64,000 nucleotides of DNA, taken from NCBI GenBank assembly GCA_947495035.1, contig CANLXI010000030.1, forward strand, positions 21,893 to 85,892, written 5' to 3'. Origin of the DNA: an uncultured Granulosicoccus sp. (GTDB lineage: Bacteria > Pseudomonadota > Gammaproteobacteria > Granulosicoccales > Granulosicoccaceae). The position numbers and the translations under genes are program-made. Positions 35,778-45,378 of the stretch are shown here, one piece after another. A model generated the notes under the pieces. The model saw only the letters and a list, made by a program, of their open reading frames with translations. It had not been told where the DNA came from and did not search any database. Each line of letters opens with the position of its first letter. Within the stretch, counting starts at the first letter, position 1.

Positions 35778-36195
35778 TTTACGTCCAGTGTCAGGTCCGG
35801 AACCGCGCCAGCGTCCATCCGCGCTGGCCACGACTTGCTTCTCGAGATGCACGTAGCTGCAGCACTAGCTGTGCCGAAATCAATCGGTGGTGCATCGTCA
35901 GATGTTTTCCTGATGCTGTCCATCAGCATGACAACGGCGGGGCAACGTCATGCCGCTTGCGACGAATATCGCGTTAACCGACCAATTTTCAATGATTTAC
36001 ATCCTGCCCGCCCTGACAGAAATAACGTCTTGCCGGGCTTCGTCACAATTTCTGCGATTGCATTAAGTAACAAGGTAAGAAAGCCCGACATATACAGGTA
36101 ACTGCAAACCGACTACATCGAACACCAGGTCGGCATGACAATTGAGCTTTATCTACTTGCGGCTACTGCCGATATCTCACTCTCAGGAGAACATT
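35778..36195. other. Divergent intergenic region between kinase and receiver genes
   Basis: No gene is supported in these 418 bases. A hairpin ATGCTG-tccat-CAGCAT lies in the half nearest the kinase. The stretch around 35960-36080 is AT-richer and probably carries the promoters for both directions; I could not fix -35/-10 pairs. Confidence 0.35.
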
Positions 36196-36621
36196 ATGTC
36201 CGAACTTGTAAAGGAGGGCTCGATGCGCAGACCCAGCATATGTCTGGTCGATGATGATGACATGATGCTATCGCTCTTCACGAGGGTGCTGAAACGTACG
36301 GGATGCGATGTCATCACTGCAAAGGGGCCAGACGCCGCCGCCGATGTTCTGGCCAGCACCCAGGTCGACGTGATGATCAGCGACCTGAGAATGCCGAACA
36401 TCACCGACGGCGAACAGCTGCTGCGTCATGCTCAGAAGCGTTACCCGAGCCTGGCAGTCTGGATGATGTCCAGCGAGTTCTGCTCGGAGATGCGCGATCA
36501 CCTGATGAAGGCTGGAGCGGCGCAGTGCATCGAGAAGCCGTTCAACGCCGACAACATAGGACACCTGATCGACCAGCTCGGCATCCCGAACCTGATGCGT
36601 GATCCGGCCGGGGTCAGGTAA
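36196..36621 (+). CDS. Stand-alone response-regulator receiver domain protein
   Basis: Cytosolic CheY-like protein of 141 residues with no output domain. Acidic pocket LVDDDD, phospho-acceptor Asp in ISDLRMPN, Thr/Ser switch in MMSSE and Lys in IEKPF are all present. Two in-frame ATGs both have strong ribosome sites: 36196 (CAGGAGA) and 36223 (AAGGAGGG), giving 141 or 132 residues. It is divergent from the CHASE hybrid kinase, whose Hpt domain could phosphorylate it, though that is inference. The ending after the receiver (GIPNLMRDPAGVR) is short and has no domain. Confidence 0.85.
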   Translation: MSELVKEGSMRRPSICLVDDDDMMLSLFTRVLKRTGCDVITAKGPDAAADVLASTQVDVMISDLRMPNITDGEQLLRHAQKRYPSLAVWMMSSEFCSEMRDHLMKAGAAQCIEKPFNADNIGHLIDQLGIPNLMRDPAGVR

Positions 36622-36642
36622 CGACCCCACTACTCTGCAGAC

Positions 36643-36673
36643 CCGGCAATCGAGGGGCCAACCCCGTTGCCGG
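36643..36673. terminator. Long hairpin between convergent receiver and esterase genes
   Basis: CCGGCAA (36643-36649) pairs with TTGCCGG (36667-36673), and an inner GGGG-ccaa-CCCC stem extends it, giving eleven pairs. It lies 22 bases after the receiver stop and 27 bases from the esterase stop. There is no T-run; a bidirectional end structure is likely. Confidence 0.5.
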
Positions 36674-36699
36674 AGGCCGTCTGGCACCAGAGGATGCCC

Positions 36700-37587
36700 T
36701 CATTCGCCTGTGCCGGGATTTCGTCCTATTGGTCGACTGATGTAACGCGCCATGAAGGGAAGCGAATCCCGCAGGCCCTTGATCCATACGTGCCATTCAT
36801 GGTCACCATCCATGACCCGGAATTCCACCTGACCCGGCTGATGCTCGAGCAGTGTATTGAACAGAACAGCCCCGTGATAGGCGATGTTGAACACATCATG
36901 ATCGCCGGAGTTGATGTACATGGGGACAACCCGGTCCTGCTGTCGATAGGCTTCCAGATAATTGGTGTAGTTGAGTTTTTCCCACAGATCCGGATCGAAC
37001 TGACCATCGTCGCCCTGGTAGGTTGCCACGCGATGAGCCGATGAGTTCATCGGGGGCAGCGGTACGTAGACTGCCGGACTCAAGGCGGAGGCCGCGGCAA
37101 ACAGATCCGGCCGTTCCAGCGAAAAATTCACTGCACCATAGCCTCCGGCGGACAAACCTGCCACCAGGCGACCCTTGCGCTCCGCAATGACAGCCCAGGT
37201 CTGCTCGATATGCGGAAGCAGATCATCGAAGAACGCCGTACGAGCATTCTCGTTGTGGCCGTCTACCCACCAGGACAGGCTGCCCGGCATGACGACAACC
37301 ATGGGGGGTATGTCACCTGCATCGATCAGGTTGTCCAGGGTCTGATGGACACGGCCATTGACAGCCCAGGTGTTCTCATCACCTCCGGATCCATGCAGCA
37401 GATACAACACCGGATAGTGCAGATCATCGTCGTCATAGCCATCGGGCAGGTAGATCGTGTATGCGTAATCGCGATCCAGGGTCGCCGAGTCGAAGCGATG
37501 TGCGGTGATCTCGCCAGCCACCGAATTCGTTACAGGCAGTTGCATCATCGCAACCAGAACCACGAACATGAAACGTCTTGCCAGCAT
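36700..37587 (-). CDS. Exported esterase D/antigen-85-like alpha/beta hydrolase
   Basis: 295 residues with a signal peptide (MFVVLVAMMQLPVTNSVAG core, cleavage about residue 24). The alpha/beta-hydrolase fold has YLLHGSGGDENTW (oxyanion region), nucleophile Ser in GLSAGGYGAVNFS (about residue 145), and a late Asp (SGDHD) and His (DGDHEWHVW). The family includes carbohydrate esterases (feruloyl, acetyl) and S-formylglutathione hydrolases; an exported form points to a periplasmic or secreted ester substrate. The ribosome site AGGAG is about 12 bases from the ATG. No operon partner. Confidence 0.8.
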   Translation of the reverse strand: MLARRFMFVVLVAMMQLPVTNSVAGEITAHRFDSATLDRDYAYTIYLPDGYDDDDLHYPVLYLLHGSGGDENTWAVNGRVHQTLDNLIDAGDIPPMVVVMPGSLSWWVDGHNENARTAFFDDLLPHIEQTWAVIAERKGRLVAGLSAGGYGAVNFSLERPDLFAAASALSPAVYVPLPPMNSSAHRVATYQGDDGQFDPDLWEKLNYTNYLEAYRQQDRVVPMYINSGDHDVFNIAYHGAVLFNTLLEHQPGQVEFRVMDGDHEWHVWIKGLRDSLPFMARYISRPIGRNPGTGE

Positions 37588-37667
37588 GTCAGTCAGGTGC
37601 TCCTTGATGGGTAGAGGGAATCCGAACTTACTACTTTCCCGGCGTTTTATCCAACGCCCCGCGCACC

Positions 37668-39242
37668 GTGGACTGCTTCAAGAAATCGGAATCAATCATC
37701 GTCAGCGATTCATTCATCAGGCTGTCGGCACTCACATGGCTCAATTCCTGCGCTGAAAAAGAAGCCTGCGACCCAACGAATACCAGTCATGGACTGACTT
37801 CACCCACTGATGATGAAGGTCCCCCATTGAGTTCACAGAACCCGACCGAATGCCAGACAGGTGAAGAAATCGATGAATTCGCGGAATCCATCCTGTCTTC
37901 GGTGCAGGAACTCATTCTGGAAATTGCCGATATTGCCGGCAATGTCGACGAGGTTTTCAATCGCATCAATAGCCAGACCGATTATCTGCTGGAACTGACA
38001 ACCCTGGCAAAACAGCTGGCGGAGGCATCCCGGCAGATCGACCAGGCGGGCAAATGCGCGCAGCAGCAGACCCACGATATCGAATCTGCCAATCAGCATT
38101 CGGAAGTGAACGTCAAGGCCGCCACCCGGAGAATTTCCGAGCTGGTCAACGGCGTCAGCCTCATCGAGGATCGACTGGGCTCACTCAACGGCAGCCTCGA
38201 TGGCGTCAAACAGGTATCGAACGACATACAGTCAGTCGCCAGGCTGACCAATCTGCTGGCATTGAATGCCACCATCGAAGCTGCCAGAGCCGGTGAGGCC
38301 GGCAAGGGATTTGCCGTGGTCGCCGGTGAGGTAAAACTGCTGGCCAGCCAGACTGCCAGTGCTGCCGGTGTCATCGACTCGACCATTTCCGATGTGTCCG
38401 GTAATGTCAGCGAATTGATCCAGACCGGCGGGAAAACCCGCGAAGTCGCCGACAGTGTGAACGACGGTGTCGGCGTCATCAACTCCACAGTCAGCAGTTT
38501 TTCCTCCATGGCCTCCAACATGCAGCTGGAGGTCACGCGCATCGCCGGTGCGGCCCGTGACTCTCTCGAACAATGTGAAACCATGCGTTCGAACATTGAA
38601 AAGGCCGCGGCAGAAATGCAGGATGCCAACAGTGCGCTGAAAGACGCCGACCGGCGGGTCAATCAGCTGTTGACCCGTGGCGAGAGACTCGTGGCGCATG
38701 TGGCCGGCAGCGGCCGTCATGTTCGTGACCATGAAATCATTGCCAGTGTACGCCGGAGCGCTGAATGTATCGGCAAGCTGTTCGAAGAGGCGGTATTCAA
38801 CGGCGACATCAGCGAGGATGAGCTGTTCGACCAGGACTATCTGCCCGTGGCGGGCTCGAATCCGCAACAGTTCACGACTCGTTATGTCGCGCTGACAGAT
38901 CGACTCCTCGGGCCGATACTGGAAGACATACTGGCGTCGAACAGCCGCATCGTGTTCTGCGCAGCTGTGGATGTCAATGGCTATCTGCCGACGCACAACC
39001 GAAAATTCTCGTTTGCACAGAAACCCGGACAAGTGGATTGGAACAACAGCCATTGTCGCAATCGGCGAATCTTCAATGATCGCACCGGCCTTGCCTGCGG
39101 ACGCAACACGCAACCGTTTCTGCTGCAGACCTACCGGCGTGACATGGGTAACGGAGAACACGTACTGATGTATGACTGCTCGGCTCCGATATACGTGAAG
39201 GGTCGACACTGGGGTGGTTTTCGAACCGGATATACATCCTGA
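37668..39242 (+). CDS. Soluble methyl-accepting chemotaxis-type protein
   Basis: 524 residues from GTG 37668, which has no ribosome site; a TTG near 37828 preceded by GAAGG may be the real start, giving about 471 residues. No membrane segment is seen, so it is cytosolic. The methyl-accepting signalling hairpin is at about 185-240 (LTNLLALNATIEAARAGEAGKGFAVVAGEVKLLA). The C-terminal sensor-like region (about 430-524) has HNRKFSF, CRNRRIFNDRTG and KGRHWGGFRTGY, found at the end of many proteobacterial transducers. Ligand unknown. No che genes are nearby. Confidence 0.82.
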   Translation: MDCFKKSESIIVSDSFIRLSALTWLNSCAEKEACDPTNTSHGLTSPTDDEGPPLSSQNPTECQTGEEIDEFAESILSSVQELILEIADIAGNVDEVFNRINSQTDYLLELTTLAKQLAEASRQIDQAGKCAQQQTHDIESANQHSEVNVKAATRRISELVNGVSLIEDRLGSLNGSLDGVKQVSNDIQSVARLTNLLALNATIEAARAGEAGKGFAVVAGEVKLLASQTASAAGVIDSTISDVSGNVSELIQTGGKTREVADSVNDGVGVINSTVSSFSSMASNMQLEVTRIAGAARDSLEQCETMRSNIEKAAAEMQDANSALKDADRRVNQLLTRGERLVAHVAGSGRHVRDHEIIASVRRSAECIGKLFEEAVFNGDISEDELFDQDYLPVAGSNPQQFTTRYVALTDRLLGPILEDILASNSRIVFCAAVDVNGYLPTHNRKFSFAQKPGQVDWNNSHCRNRRIFNDRTGLACGRNTQPFLLQTYRRDMGNGEHVLMYDCSAPIYVKGRHWGGFRTGYTS

Positions 39243-39357
39243 GGAAAAGGACAAGCGGCGCTGACGCACCGGCGACACGGCTCTGCTCAGCCAGGCATCT
39301 GGATGAATCCAGCTCGGATCATGTGCCCCGAGAGCGTGACACGGTAGAATTCCGATC

Positions 39358-40338
39358 ATGCTCATCAAGATCAGTGATACGGCCGGTCTCAAGGCGCTCG
39401 AGGTACTCGAGGAGCTGTCTCGCACCGGTTCCATGCAGGAGACAGCCGGCAGACTGGGCATGTCGACACCTGCGGCTTCACAGCAATTGAAACAGCTGGA
39501 AACGGCTCTGGGACGAAAGCTCGTCGTGCATGGCCGACGCCCCATGACGCTGACCCGACACGGCGAGGCCTATCTGCTTCATGTCCGCGCTGCCCTGCAA
39601 CACCTTCGCCAGGGCGCCGCCGAACTCCTGCTGGATGACCTGGGTGCAATCACGGCATTACGGATCGGCATCATCGATGATTTTGACAGTGAAGTCAGTC
39701 CACGGCTGGCCGTGGCCCTGGCGGATACCTACAGTCCCTCGGAACTGACTCTCACCACGGCCACGTCCACACGCATCGTGCAGGACATCGCAAGCAACGA
39801 TCTCGATACGGGAATTGCCGCCAACCCGATGGAGCTGCCCGCCGATGTCATGGAAATACCCCTGCTGAACGACCCCTTTGTACTCGCAGTGCCCAGAGGG
39901 TATCTGTCAGCGGCTCCTGCCGATCTGAACGAACTGATCTCTCTGCCCTATCTTCGCTACGAAAGAAGTCTGGCGCTGGGTCGACAGATAGCCACCCATC
40001 TCGCTCGGTTGCGTCTCGAGCTGCCCAGCACCATGTCCCTGGACAGCAACCAGGCCATTTTCGCCCTGATAGCCAACGGCAATGGCTGGGCCCTGACCAC
40101 CATGGTCGGCTATCTGCGGGCTCAGCGCTTTCACGATGACGTCGATATCTTCCCACTGCCCTTCACACCATTTTCTCGAACCATCTCCTTGCTCTACCAT
40201 CGGCACTGGACTGCAGTCGTTGCCAATGACATTGCCGAGACCCTGCGTGGCATCCTGCAGTCCGCTATCGTCGACAAGGCACGACAACGTCATTCCTGGC
40301 TGAGCAAGTCGTTTAAGGTAATTCGAATGCCCGATTAA
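39358..40338 (+). CDS. LysR-family transcriptional regulator
   Basis: 326 residues. The N-terminal winged helix-turn-helix spans about 10-70 (LEELSRTGSMQETAGRLGMS, then PAASQQLKQLETALGRKL), and the periplasmic-binding-like effector domain spans about 100-310. It is 87 bases upstream of, and on the same strand as, the dimethylglycine-dehydrogenase-like gene, which it may control. Effector unknown. Confidence 0.88.
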   Translation: MLIKISDTAGLKALEVLEELSRTGSMQETAGRLGMSTPAASQQLKQLETALGRKLVVHGRRPMTLTRHGEAYLLHVRAALQHLRQGAAELLLDDLGAITALRIGIIDDFDSEVSPRLAVALADTYSPSELTLTTATSTRIVQDIASNDLDTGIAANPMELPADVMEIPLLNDPFVLAVPRGYLSAAPADLNELISLPYLRYERSLALGRQIATHLARLRLELPSTMSLDSNQAIFALIANGNGWALTTMVGYLRAQRFHDDVDIFPLPFTPFSRTISLLYHRHWTAVVANDIAETLRGILQSAIVDKARQRHSWLSKSFKVIRMPD

Positions 40339-40425
40339 GATTTCTGAAATCACCCGAATAGCGATTGACGAACGGCATGCCCTGCTGGCCCAATCCGATT
40401 TCCAGTCAGTCACAGGAATCGAGTC

Positions 40426-42837
40426 TTGAAACAGCAAACACGCGTGGTGGTCATCGGTGGTGGTATTGCGGGCTGCTCAACGCTTTATCACCTGACACAG
40501 GAAGGCTGGACAGACGTGGTTCTTGTCGAGCGCGATGAATTGACATCAGGCACTACCTGGCACTCCGCGGCACAGGTAACCAACTTCGGCATGACGCAGA
40601 CCATGGTGGCCTTGAAAAGCCATTCCATCAGACTCTACAAGGAGCTGGCGGACGATCCGGAGTATCCGATCAACTACCATCATGGCGATGGTGGCATTCG
40701 CCTGGCTGGCTCGCAGACAACCATGGATGGCTATCGACATTTTGCAAGCATGGCCAAGGCAATGGGAGTCGAATACGAAATACTCGATGCGGACGAATGC
40801 GCGCGCCGACACCCTCTGATCACCACGGATGGACTGTCGGGTGGGCTTTGGGACCCAATGGATGGTGACATCGATCCTGCGCAACTCTGTCAGGCTCTGG
40901 CTCGACGGGCTCGCAAGGCAGGTGCCGAGGTTTACCGCAACACACCGGTCACGGGCCTGACCCAGCACAAGGATGATAGCTGGACGGTACATACCGAAAA
41001 GGGAGACATCGATTGCGAGATTGTTGTCAATGCCTGCGGTTATCGTGTCAATGAGGTTGGCGCGATGATGGGCGTTCACCACCCTGTCATGTCCATGGAG
41101 CATCAGTACTTTCTGACCGAACCCGTTCCCGAGATCGAAGCTTTGGACCACCGTGTTCCCCTGCTGCGCTGCCCGATCGATGACTTCTACTCTCGCCAGG
41201 AGAAGAACGGTCTGCTGGTCGGCTTCTACGAACAGGACTGCCGCACCTGGGGCATGGACGGCATTGACCCACACTTTGTCAATGCGCTGTGCCCGGAAGA
41301 TACCGACCGCGTACTGCCGGTGCTGGAGAATGTCTTCAAGCGCATGCCTGTGATCGAGGAAGCCGGAATCCATAGCATCATCAATGGACCGATCACCTAC
41401 ACGATCGATGGTGCACCGCTGGTCGGGCCCATTCCGAACAAGCGCAATGCCTTCTGCATCATCGGTCTGCGAGCCGGACTCGGAGAAGGCGGTGGACATG
41501 GCTGGCTACTGGCACAACAGATCGTGCACGGCGAGGCACAGTACGATACCTGGGTCATCGACCCGAGACGGTTCACCACACATGCCAATGTGGAGCTGTG
41601 CGCGCTGAAAGCCATCGAAGACTATCAGAACGAATTCCGTTTCCACCTGCCGCATGAGCACCGACCGGCAGCTCGCCCCATGAAAACCACTCCCCTGACC
41701 CCTGTCCTGGCGGCAGAAGGCGCTGAGTTCGGCGTGGTCAACGGTTGGGAGAGAGTCGCCTATTTCAAGCCACGGACAGATTTCGTGGAGACCCACGGCT
41801 ATCACTTCAATGAAACCTTCGAGGTAGTCGCAGCTGAAGTCGAAGCCGTGCAGAATACCGTCGGGTTGACGGAGGTCAATGGTTTCAACCGGTTCGAGAT
41901 CACCGGTCCCGGCGCCATGAACTGGCTGGACTCGATGAGTTGCAGCGCCATCAAGAGAGCAGCCGGCAAGGTCTCGCTGACCTATCTGCTGAACCAGGCA
42001 GGCAATATCAAATGCGAAGCCACCCTGGCCACACTGGACGATGACACCATCTGGTACGGCTCGGCGGCGGCCTCGGAATTTCATGACAAAGACTGGCTTG
42101 ACGCTCACTTGCCGACGGATGGCTCGGTACACATCCGCTCATTGACCAACGACTACACCATTCTGGTAGTTGCCGGACCCAGATCCCGTGAGCTGCTGTC
42201 AGCCGTTTCACGTGAAGACTGGTCTCCCCGTGCCTTCCCCTGGTTGTCGGTACGCAAGGCGTTTATCGGTATCGCCCCTGCTGTGGTCATGTCAGTGAGC
42301 TTCTCGGGTGAGCTTGCCTATGAGATTCACGTACCCAATGCGCAACTGTACGCCGCCTGGCTGGCATTGCGTCAGGCAGGAGAGTCGCTCGGATTGCAAC
42401 TGTTCGGCTCTCAGGCCGTGGAATCGATGCGTCTGGAGAAAGGTTACCGGCACTGGAAAGCCGATCTGATCACCGAATTCAATCCGTTGGAATCCAACCT
42501 CGGCCGCTTTGTCAAGCTGGACAAACCCGCCTTCGTCGGCAAGCAGGCGCTGGAGAGCGGCTCTCATGAACAGCGATTCGTATCGCTGGTGCTGGACTGC
42601 ACACACGCACCAGCCCAGCCGGGCGACAGCATGGTGTCCGATGGCCGGGTCATCGGCACGATAACATCCGCGGGATGGGGTCATCGCGTTGGCAAGAACA
42701 TCGCCATGGGATTCGTGGAAAGCGCGTTTACCACGCCAGGCAGTCAACTGCAGGTGGAGGTCATCGGCCAGCCAGTGAACGCCACCGTAGTGGAACCGTG
42801 TCTGTACGACCCGCAATACAGCAAGCCACGCGGCTGA
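40426..42837 (+). CDS. FAD-dependent dimethylglycine/sarcosine dehydrogenase-like protein (DAO-GcvT fusion)
   Basis: 803 residues, TTG start with an AGGA ribosome site. The N-terminal FAD domain begins RVVVIGGGIAGCSTLYHL; His46 in TTWHSAAQ matches the position where FAD is covalently attached in dimethylglycine and sarcosine dehydrogenases. A second FAD segment is GLRAGLGEGGGHG (about 345-357). The C-terminal 420 residues are GcvT/aminomethyltransferase-like, including the tetrahydrofolate-binding fold, so one-carbon units would go to folate. Substrate is probably an N-methylated glycine; some relatives act on other methylamines. Confidence 0.85.
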   Translation: MKQQTRVVVIGGGIAGCSTLYHLTQEGWTDVVLVERDELTSGTTWHSAAQVTNFGMTQTMVALKSHSIRLYKELADDPEYPINYHHGDGGIRLAGSQTTMDGYRHFASMAKAMGVEYEILDADECARRHPLITTDGLSGGLWDPMDGDIDPAQLCQALARRARKAGAEVYRNTPVTGLTQHKDDSWTVHTEKGDIDCEIVVNACGYRVNEVGAMMGVHHPVMSMEHQYFLTEPVPEIEALDHRVPLLRCPIDDFYSRQEKNGLLVGFYEQDCRTWGMDGIDPHFVNALCPEDTDRVLPVLENVFKRMPVIEEAGIHSIINGPITYTIDGAPLVGPIPNKRNAFCIIGLRAGLGEGGGHGWLLAQQIVHGEAQYDTWVIDPRRFTTHANVELCALKAIEDYQNEFRFHLPHEHRPAARPMKTTPLTPVLAAEGAEFGVVNGWERVAYFKPRTDFVETHGYHFNETFEVVAAEVEAVQNTVGLTEVNGFNRFEITGPGAMNWLDSMSCSAIKRAAGKVSLTYLLNQAGNIKCEATLATLDDDTIWYGSAAASEFHDKDWLDAHLPTDGSVHIRSLTNDYTILVVAGPRSRELLSAVSREDWSPRAFPWLSVRKAFIGIAPAVVMSVSFSGELAYEIHVPNAQLYAAWLALRQAGESLGLQLFGSQAVESMRLEKGYRHWKADLITEFNPLESNLGRFVKLDKPAFVGKQALESGSHEQRFVSLVLDCTHAPAQPGDSMVSDGRVIGTITSAGWGHRVGKNIAMGFVESAFTTPGSQLQVEVIGQPVNATVVEPCLYDPQYSKPRG

Positions 42838-42845
42838 CATCGGCA

Positions 42846-43632
42846 ATGGTGGGTGCTTCGCTGATCGGCAAACGGGCCATTCTGGACGTCTGGCTACGGG
42901 ACTGGGAGAACCCCACGAACCTCCACTCCACGGGTTACATCGGTTCGGAATGCAACGGTGGCTTTGCGCAGTACATTGCTATCGATTACCGCAATGTAGC
43001 AGTGGTTGACTGTGAGCTGAGTGATGCCGAACTGGCTACCTTCCCCTGTTCCTATTCCACGGCGGAAGGCATGTTGTCACGCGCGCAGGTCACGGCGAAC
43101 GATACTGTCCTGGTCACTGGCGCATCCGGGGGGCGTCGGTTCTGCTCTGCTGCAATTGGCAAAGCGCCGAGGCGCTACGGTTGTCGGCCTGGCATCGGAG
43201 GACAAGCATGCGGCACTGACAAGGTTGGGCGCCGATGCTCTGCTACCGCGCTCCCCGTCCAACCTGGCTGCTGCCTTGCAGGCTGCCATCGGCCGGGAAA
43301 CCGTAACGGTTGTGGCCGATATCGTCGGCGGCACCGCTTTCGGTGACATCCTGGATGTGCTCGACAGAGGTGGCCGCTATACCTGCTCAGGCGCCATTGC
43401 CGGACCGCTGGTAGAACTCGATTTGCGTACGATGTACCTGCGTGATCTCACATTCACCGGCTCGACCGTACTTGAACCTCATATCTTCCGCAGCCTGGTC
43501 AGTTATATCGAAGGCCGCGAGATTCAGCCGATGCTGGCTGCTACCTATCCGCTACGTGAATTGCACGATGCGCAGAAAGCATTTATCGCGAAAAAGCACA
43601 GTGGCAACATCGTGGTCACGATGGACGGGTAA
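42846..43632 (+). pseudogene. Decayed medium-chain (MDR) zinc-type alcohol dehydrogenase
   Basis: Remnant of an NAD(P)-dependent MDR oxidoreductase. Recognisable segments are LDVWLRDWENP, GSECNGGFAQYIAI and VLVTGASGG in one frame, then GGVGSALLQLAKRRGATVVG to NIVVTMDG in the next. The join is a run of six G at 43128-43133; five would restore the frame. The first 90-100 residues (the GroES-like beginning and zinc/catalytic Cys region) are absent, because homology begins only 9 bases after the preceding stop. Two lesions make a plain sequencing error unlikely as the sole cause. Confidence 0.8.
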
Positions 43633-43773
43633 ACGCCTTGCCGGCCAGCCTGTTGCCGTATCCTGGCAGATCTCTCATCCCTCCCTTACCCATCAGGTGC
43701 ATATGAAGAGTACGCACAGCTTCGAGACTCTGGACCCGTGATCGAAATCCCGGCGTGAAACGTAACAAGGCGC

Positions 43774-45261
43774 ATGCGAACTGCTGCCCTCATGTTTCCT
43801 CATCAGCTCTTTGCCCGATCCCCGGTGGTACGCGAGGATGTGGAAAAGATATGCCTTGTTGAAGAGTCGCTGTTCTTTGGCGATGAGCGTTATCCACTGA
43901 CATTCCATCGGCAGAAGCTCGCCTTTCATCTGGCCACGCTCGATGCCTGCGAAAAACGGCTGAAGAAGCGGCTTCCGGTCGAACGAGTTCATTACACCGG
44001 CAAAACCGACCTGCTGGAAATCCTTGTAAAACGACTTGCCGCCAATGGCTTCAAGCGTTTGCTGGTAGCCGATGTTCACGATTTCGAGCTGAACAGGAGA
44101 CTGATCGGATCGTGTTCAGGCGCCGGTATCCAGCTCGAATCGCTGGCGACGCCGGCGTTTATCAATACACCGGATGAGAACCACGCATATCGTCATGGAC
44201 GCAAGCGCTGGTTCATGGCCGATTTCTACCAATGGCAGCGGCGGCGTCTGAACGTGCTCATGGACGGGGAGCAGCCGCAGGGCGGACAATGGAGTTTCGA
44301 TGAGGATAATCGCAAGAAAATGCCTGTTTCGGAAATCAGCCTGATCCAGCCATTGCCGGTCAAGCAGCGTACCTTGCGCATCCGGCAGGCTTGCAGCCTG
44401 GTCGATGAGCGTTTTCCCGGCGCCCGCGGATCACTCGAGAACTGGTTGTACCCCACCACCCACAAGGGAGCGGTCAACTGGCTGCAAAGATTCTGTACCG
44501 AACGATTCACCAAGTTTGGCCCCTACGAGGATGCAATGGTTCAGGGTCAGGGATTTCTGCACCATTCGGTGCTGACACCGATGCTCAATACCGGACTACT
44601 GACCCCGAGGGAGGTACTTGATACCGCACTCGCTGCGCAGCAGGAATTCGATATCCCGTTGAACAGCGTTGAAGGCTTCGTACGGCAGATCATCGGCTGG
44701 CGTGAGTTCATGCGTGCCACCTACGACGACCTGGGTGTGAACATGCGTACCAGCAATCACTGGGGGCACTACAACCCCCTGCCCGATGGCTTCTATACCG
44801 CTGAAACCGGCATTGCCCCCATCGATGATTGTATCGCCAGAGTACTCGAGACTGGCTACTGCCATCACATAGAGCGTCTGATGCTCCTCGGCGGATTCCT
44901 GTTTCTCTGTGAGGTCGATCCGGATGAGGTCTATCGCTGGTTCATGGAGATGTTCATCGATGCCTATGACTGGGTCATGGTGCCGAATGTCTATGCAATG
45001 AGTCAGCATGCCGACGGAGGATCCATCACGACCAAACCCTACTTCTGCGGATCCAACTACGTGCTGAAGATGAGCAACCACAAACGCGGCGACTGGTGCG
45101 ATATCTGGGATGGACTCTACTGGCGGTGGATCTGGAAGCAGCGCCAGGCACTGGGTAGCAATCCGCGGTGGGCGGTGATGTGTCGGGCAGTCGAAAAGAT
45201 GGATCCCGGCAAACGGCAGAACCACCTCAACAACGCAGAAACCTACTTGGAAGCGATGTAG
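43774..45261 (+). CDS. Cryptochrome/photolyase-related flavoprotein (PhrB/FeS-BCP branch)
   Basis: 495 residues, ATG with AAGG upstream. The N-terminal antenna-type alpha/beta domain covers about 1-130 and the helical FAD domain about 220-480. Marker segments are HRQKLAFHLA, RQIIGWREFMRA, GYCHHIERLMLLGGFLF and VPNVYAMSQHADGG, which place it in the prokaryotic 6-4 photolyase/CryB-like branch. In PhrB four cysteines bind a 4Fe-4S cluster; here the HKRGDWCDIWDGLYW region (436-450) has Lys437 and Asp440 where two cysteines are expected, leaving candidates Cys353 and Cys442. Predicted function is light-driven repair or light sensing. Confidence 0.85.
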   Translation: MRTAALMFPHQLFARSPVVREDVEKICLVEESLFFGDERYPLTFHRQKLAFHLATLDACEKRLKKRLPVERVHYTGKTDLLEILVKRLAANGFKRLLVADVHDFELNRRLIGSCSGAGIQLESLATPAFINTPDENHAYRHGRKRWFMADFYQWQRRRLNVLMDGEQPQGGQWSFDEDNRKKMPVSEISLIQPLPVKQRTLRIRQACSLVDERFPGARGSLENWLYPTTHKGAVNWLQRFCTERFTKFGPYEDAMVQGQGFLHHSVLTPMLNTGLLTPREVLDTALAAQQEFDIPLNSVEGFVRQIIGWREFMRATYDDLGVNMRTSNHWGHYNPLPDGFYTAETGIAPIDDCIARVLETGYCHHIERLMLLGGFLFLCEVDPDEVYRWFMEMFIDAYDWVMVPNVYAMSQHADGGSITTKPYFCGSNYVLKMSNHKRGDWCDIWDGLYWRWIWKQRQALGSNPRWAVMCRAVEKMDPGKRQNHLNNAETYLEAM

Positions 45262-45378
45262 CAACCACCACCCTGCGATAGCGTAGCTTGTGTCTGCGGA
45301 AAGAAAATATCGTTTGTCCGGCGTACTCCTCGTGACTAGTCTGTACTTACCCTATCAGCTGGCATGGAGTTTCGTGAA

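Noticed and set aside
38232..39545. 437-codon minus-strand open frame opposite the chemoreceptor gene
   Set aside because: The plus-strand protein has clear signalling motifs, and the antisense product has none. The frame also runs into the start of the LysR gene.
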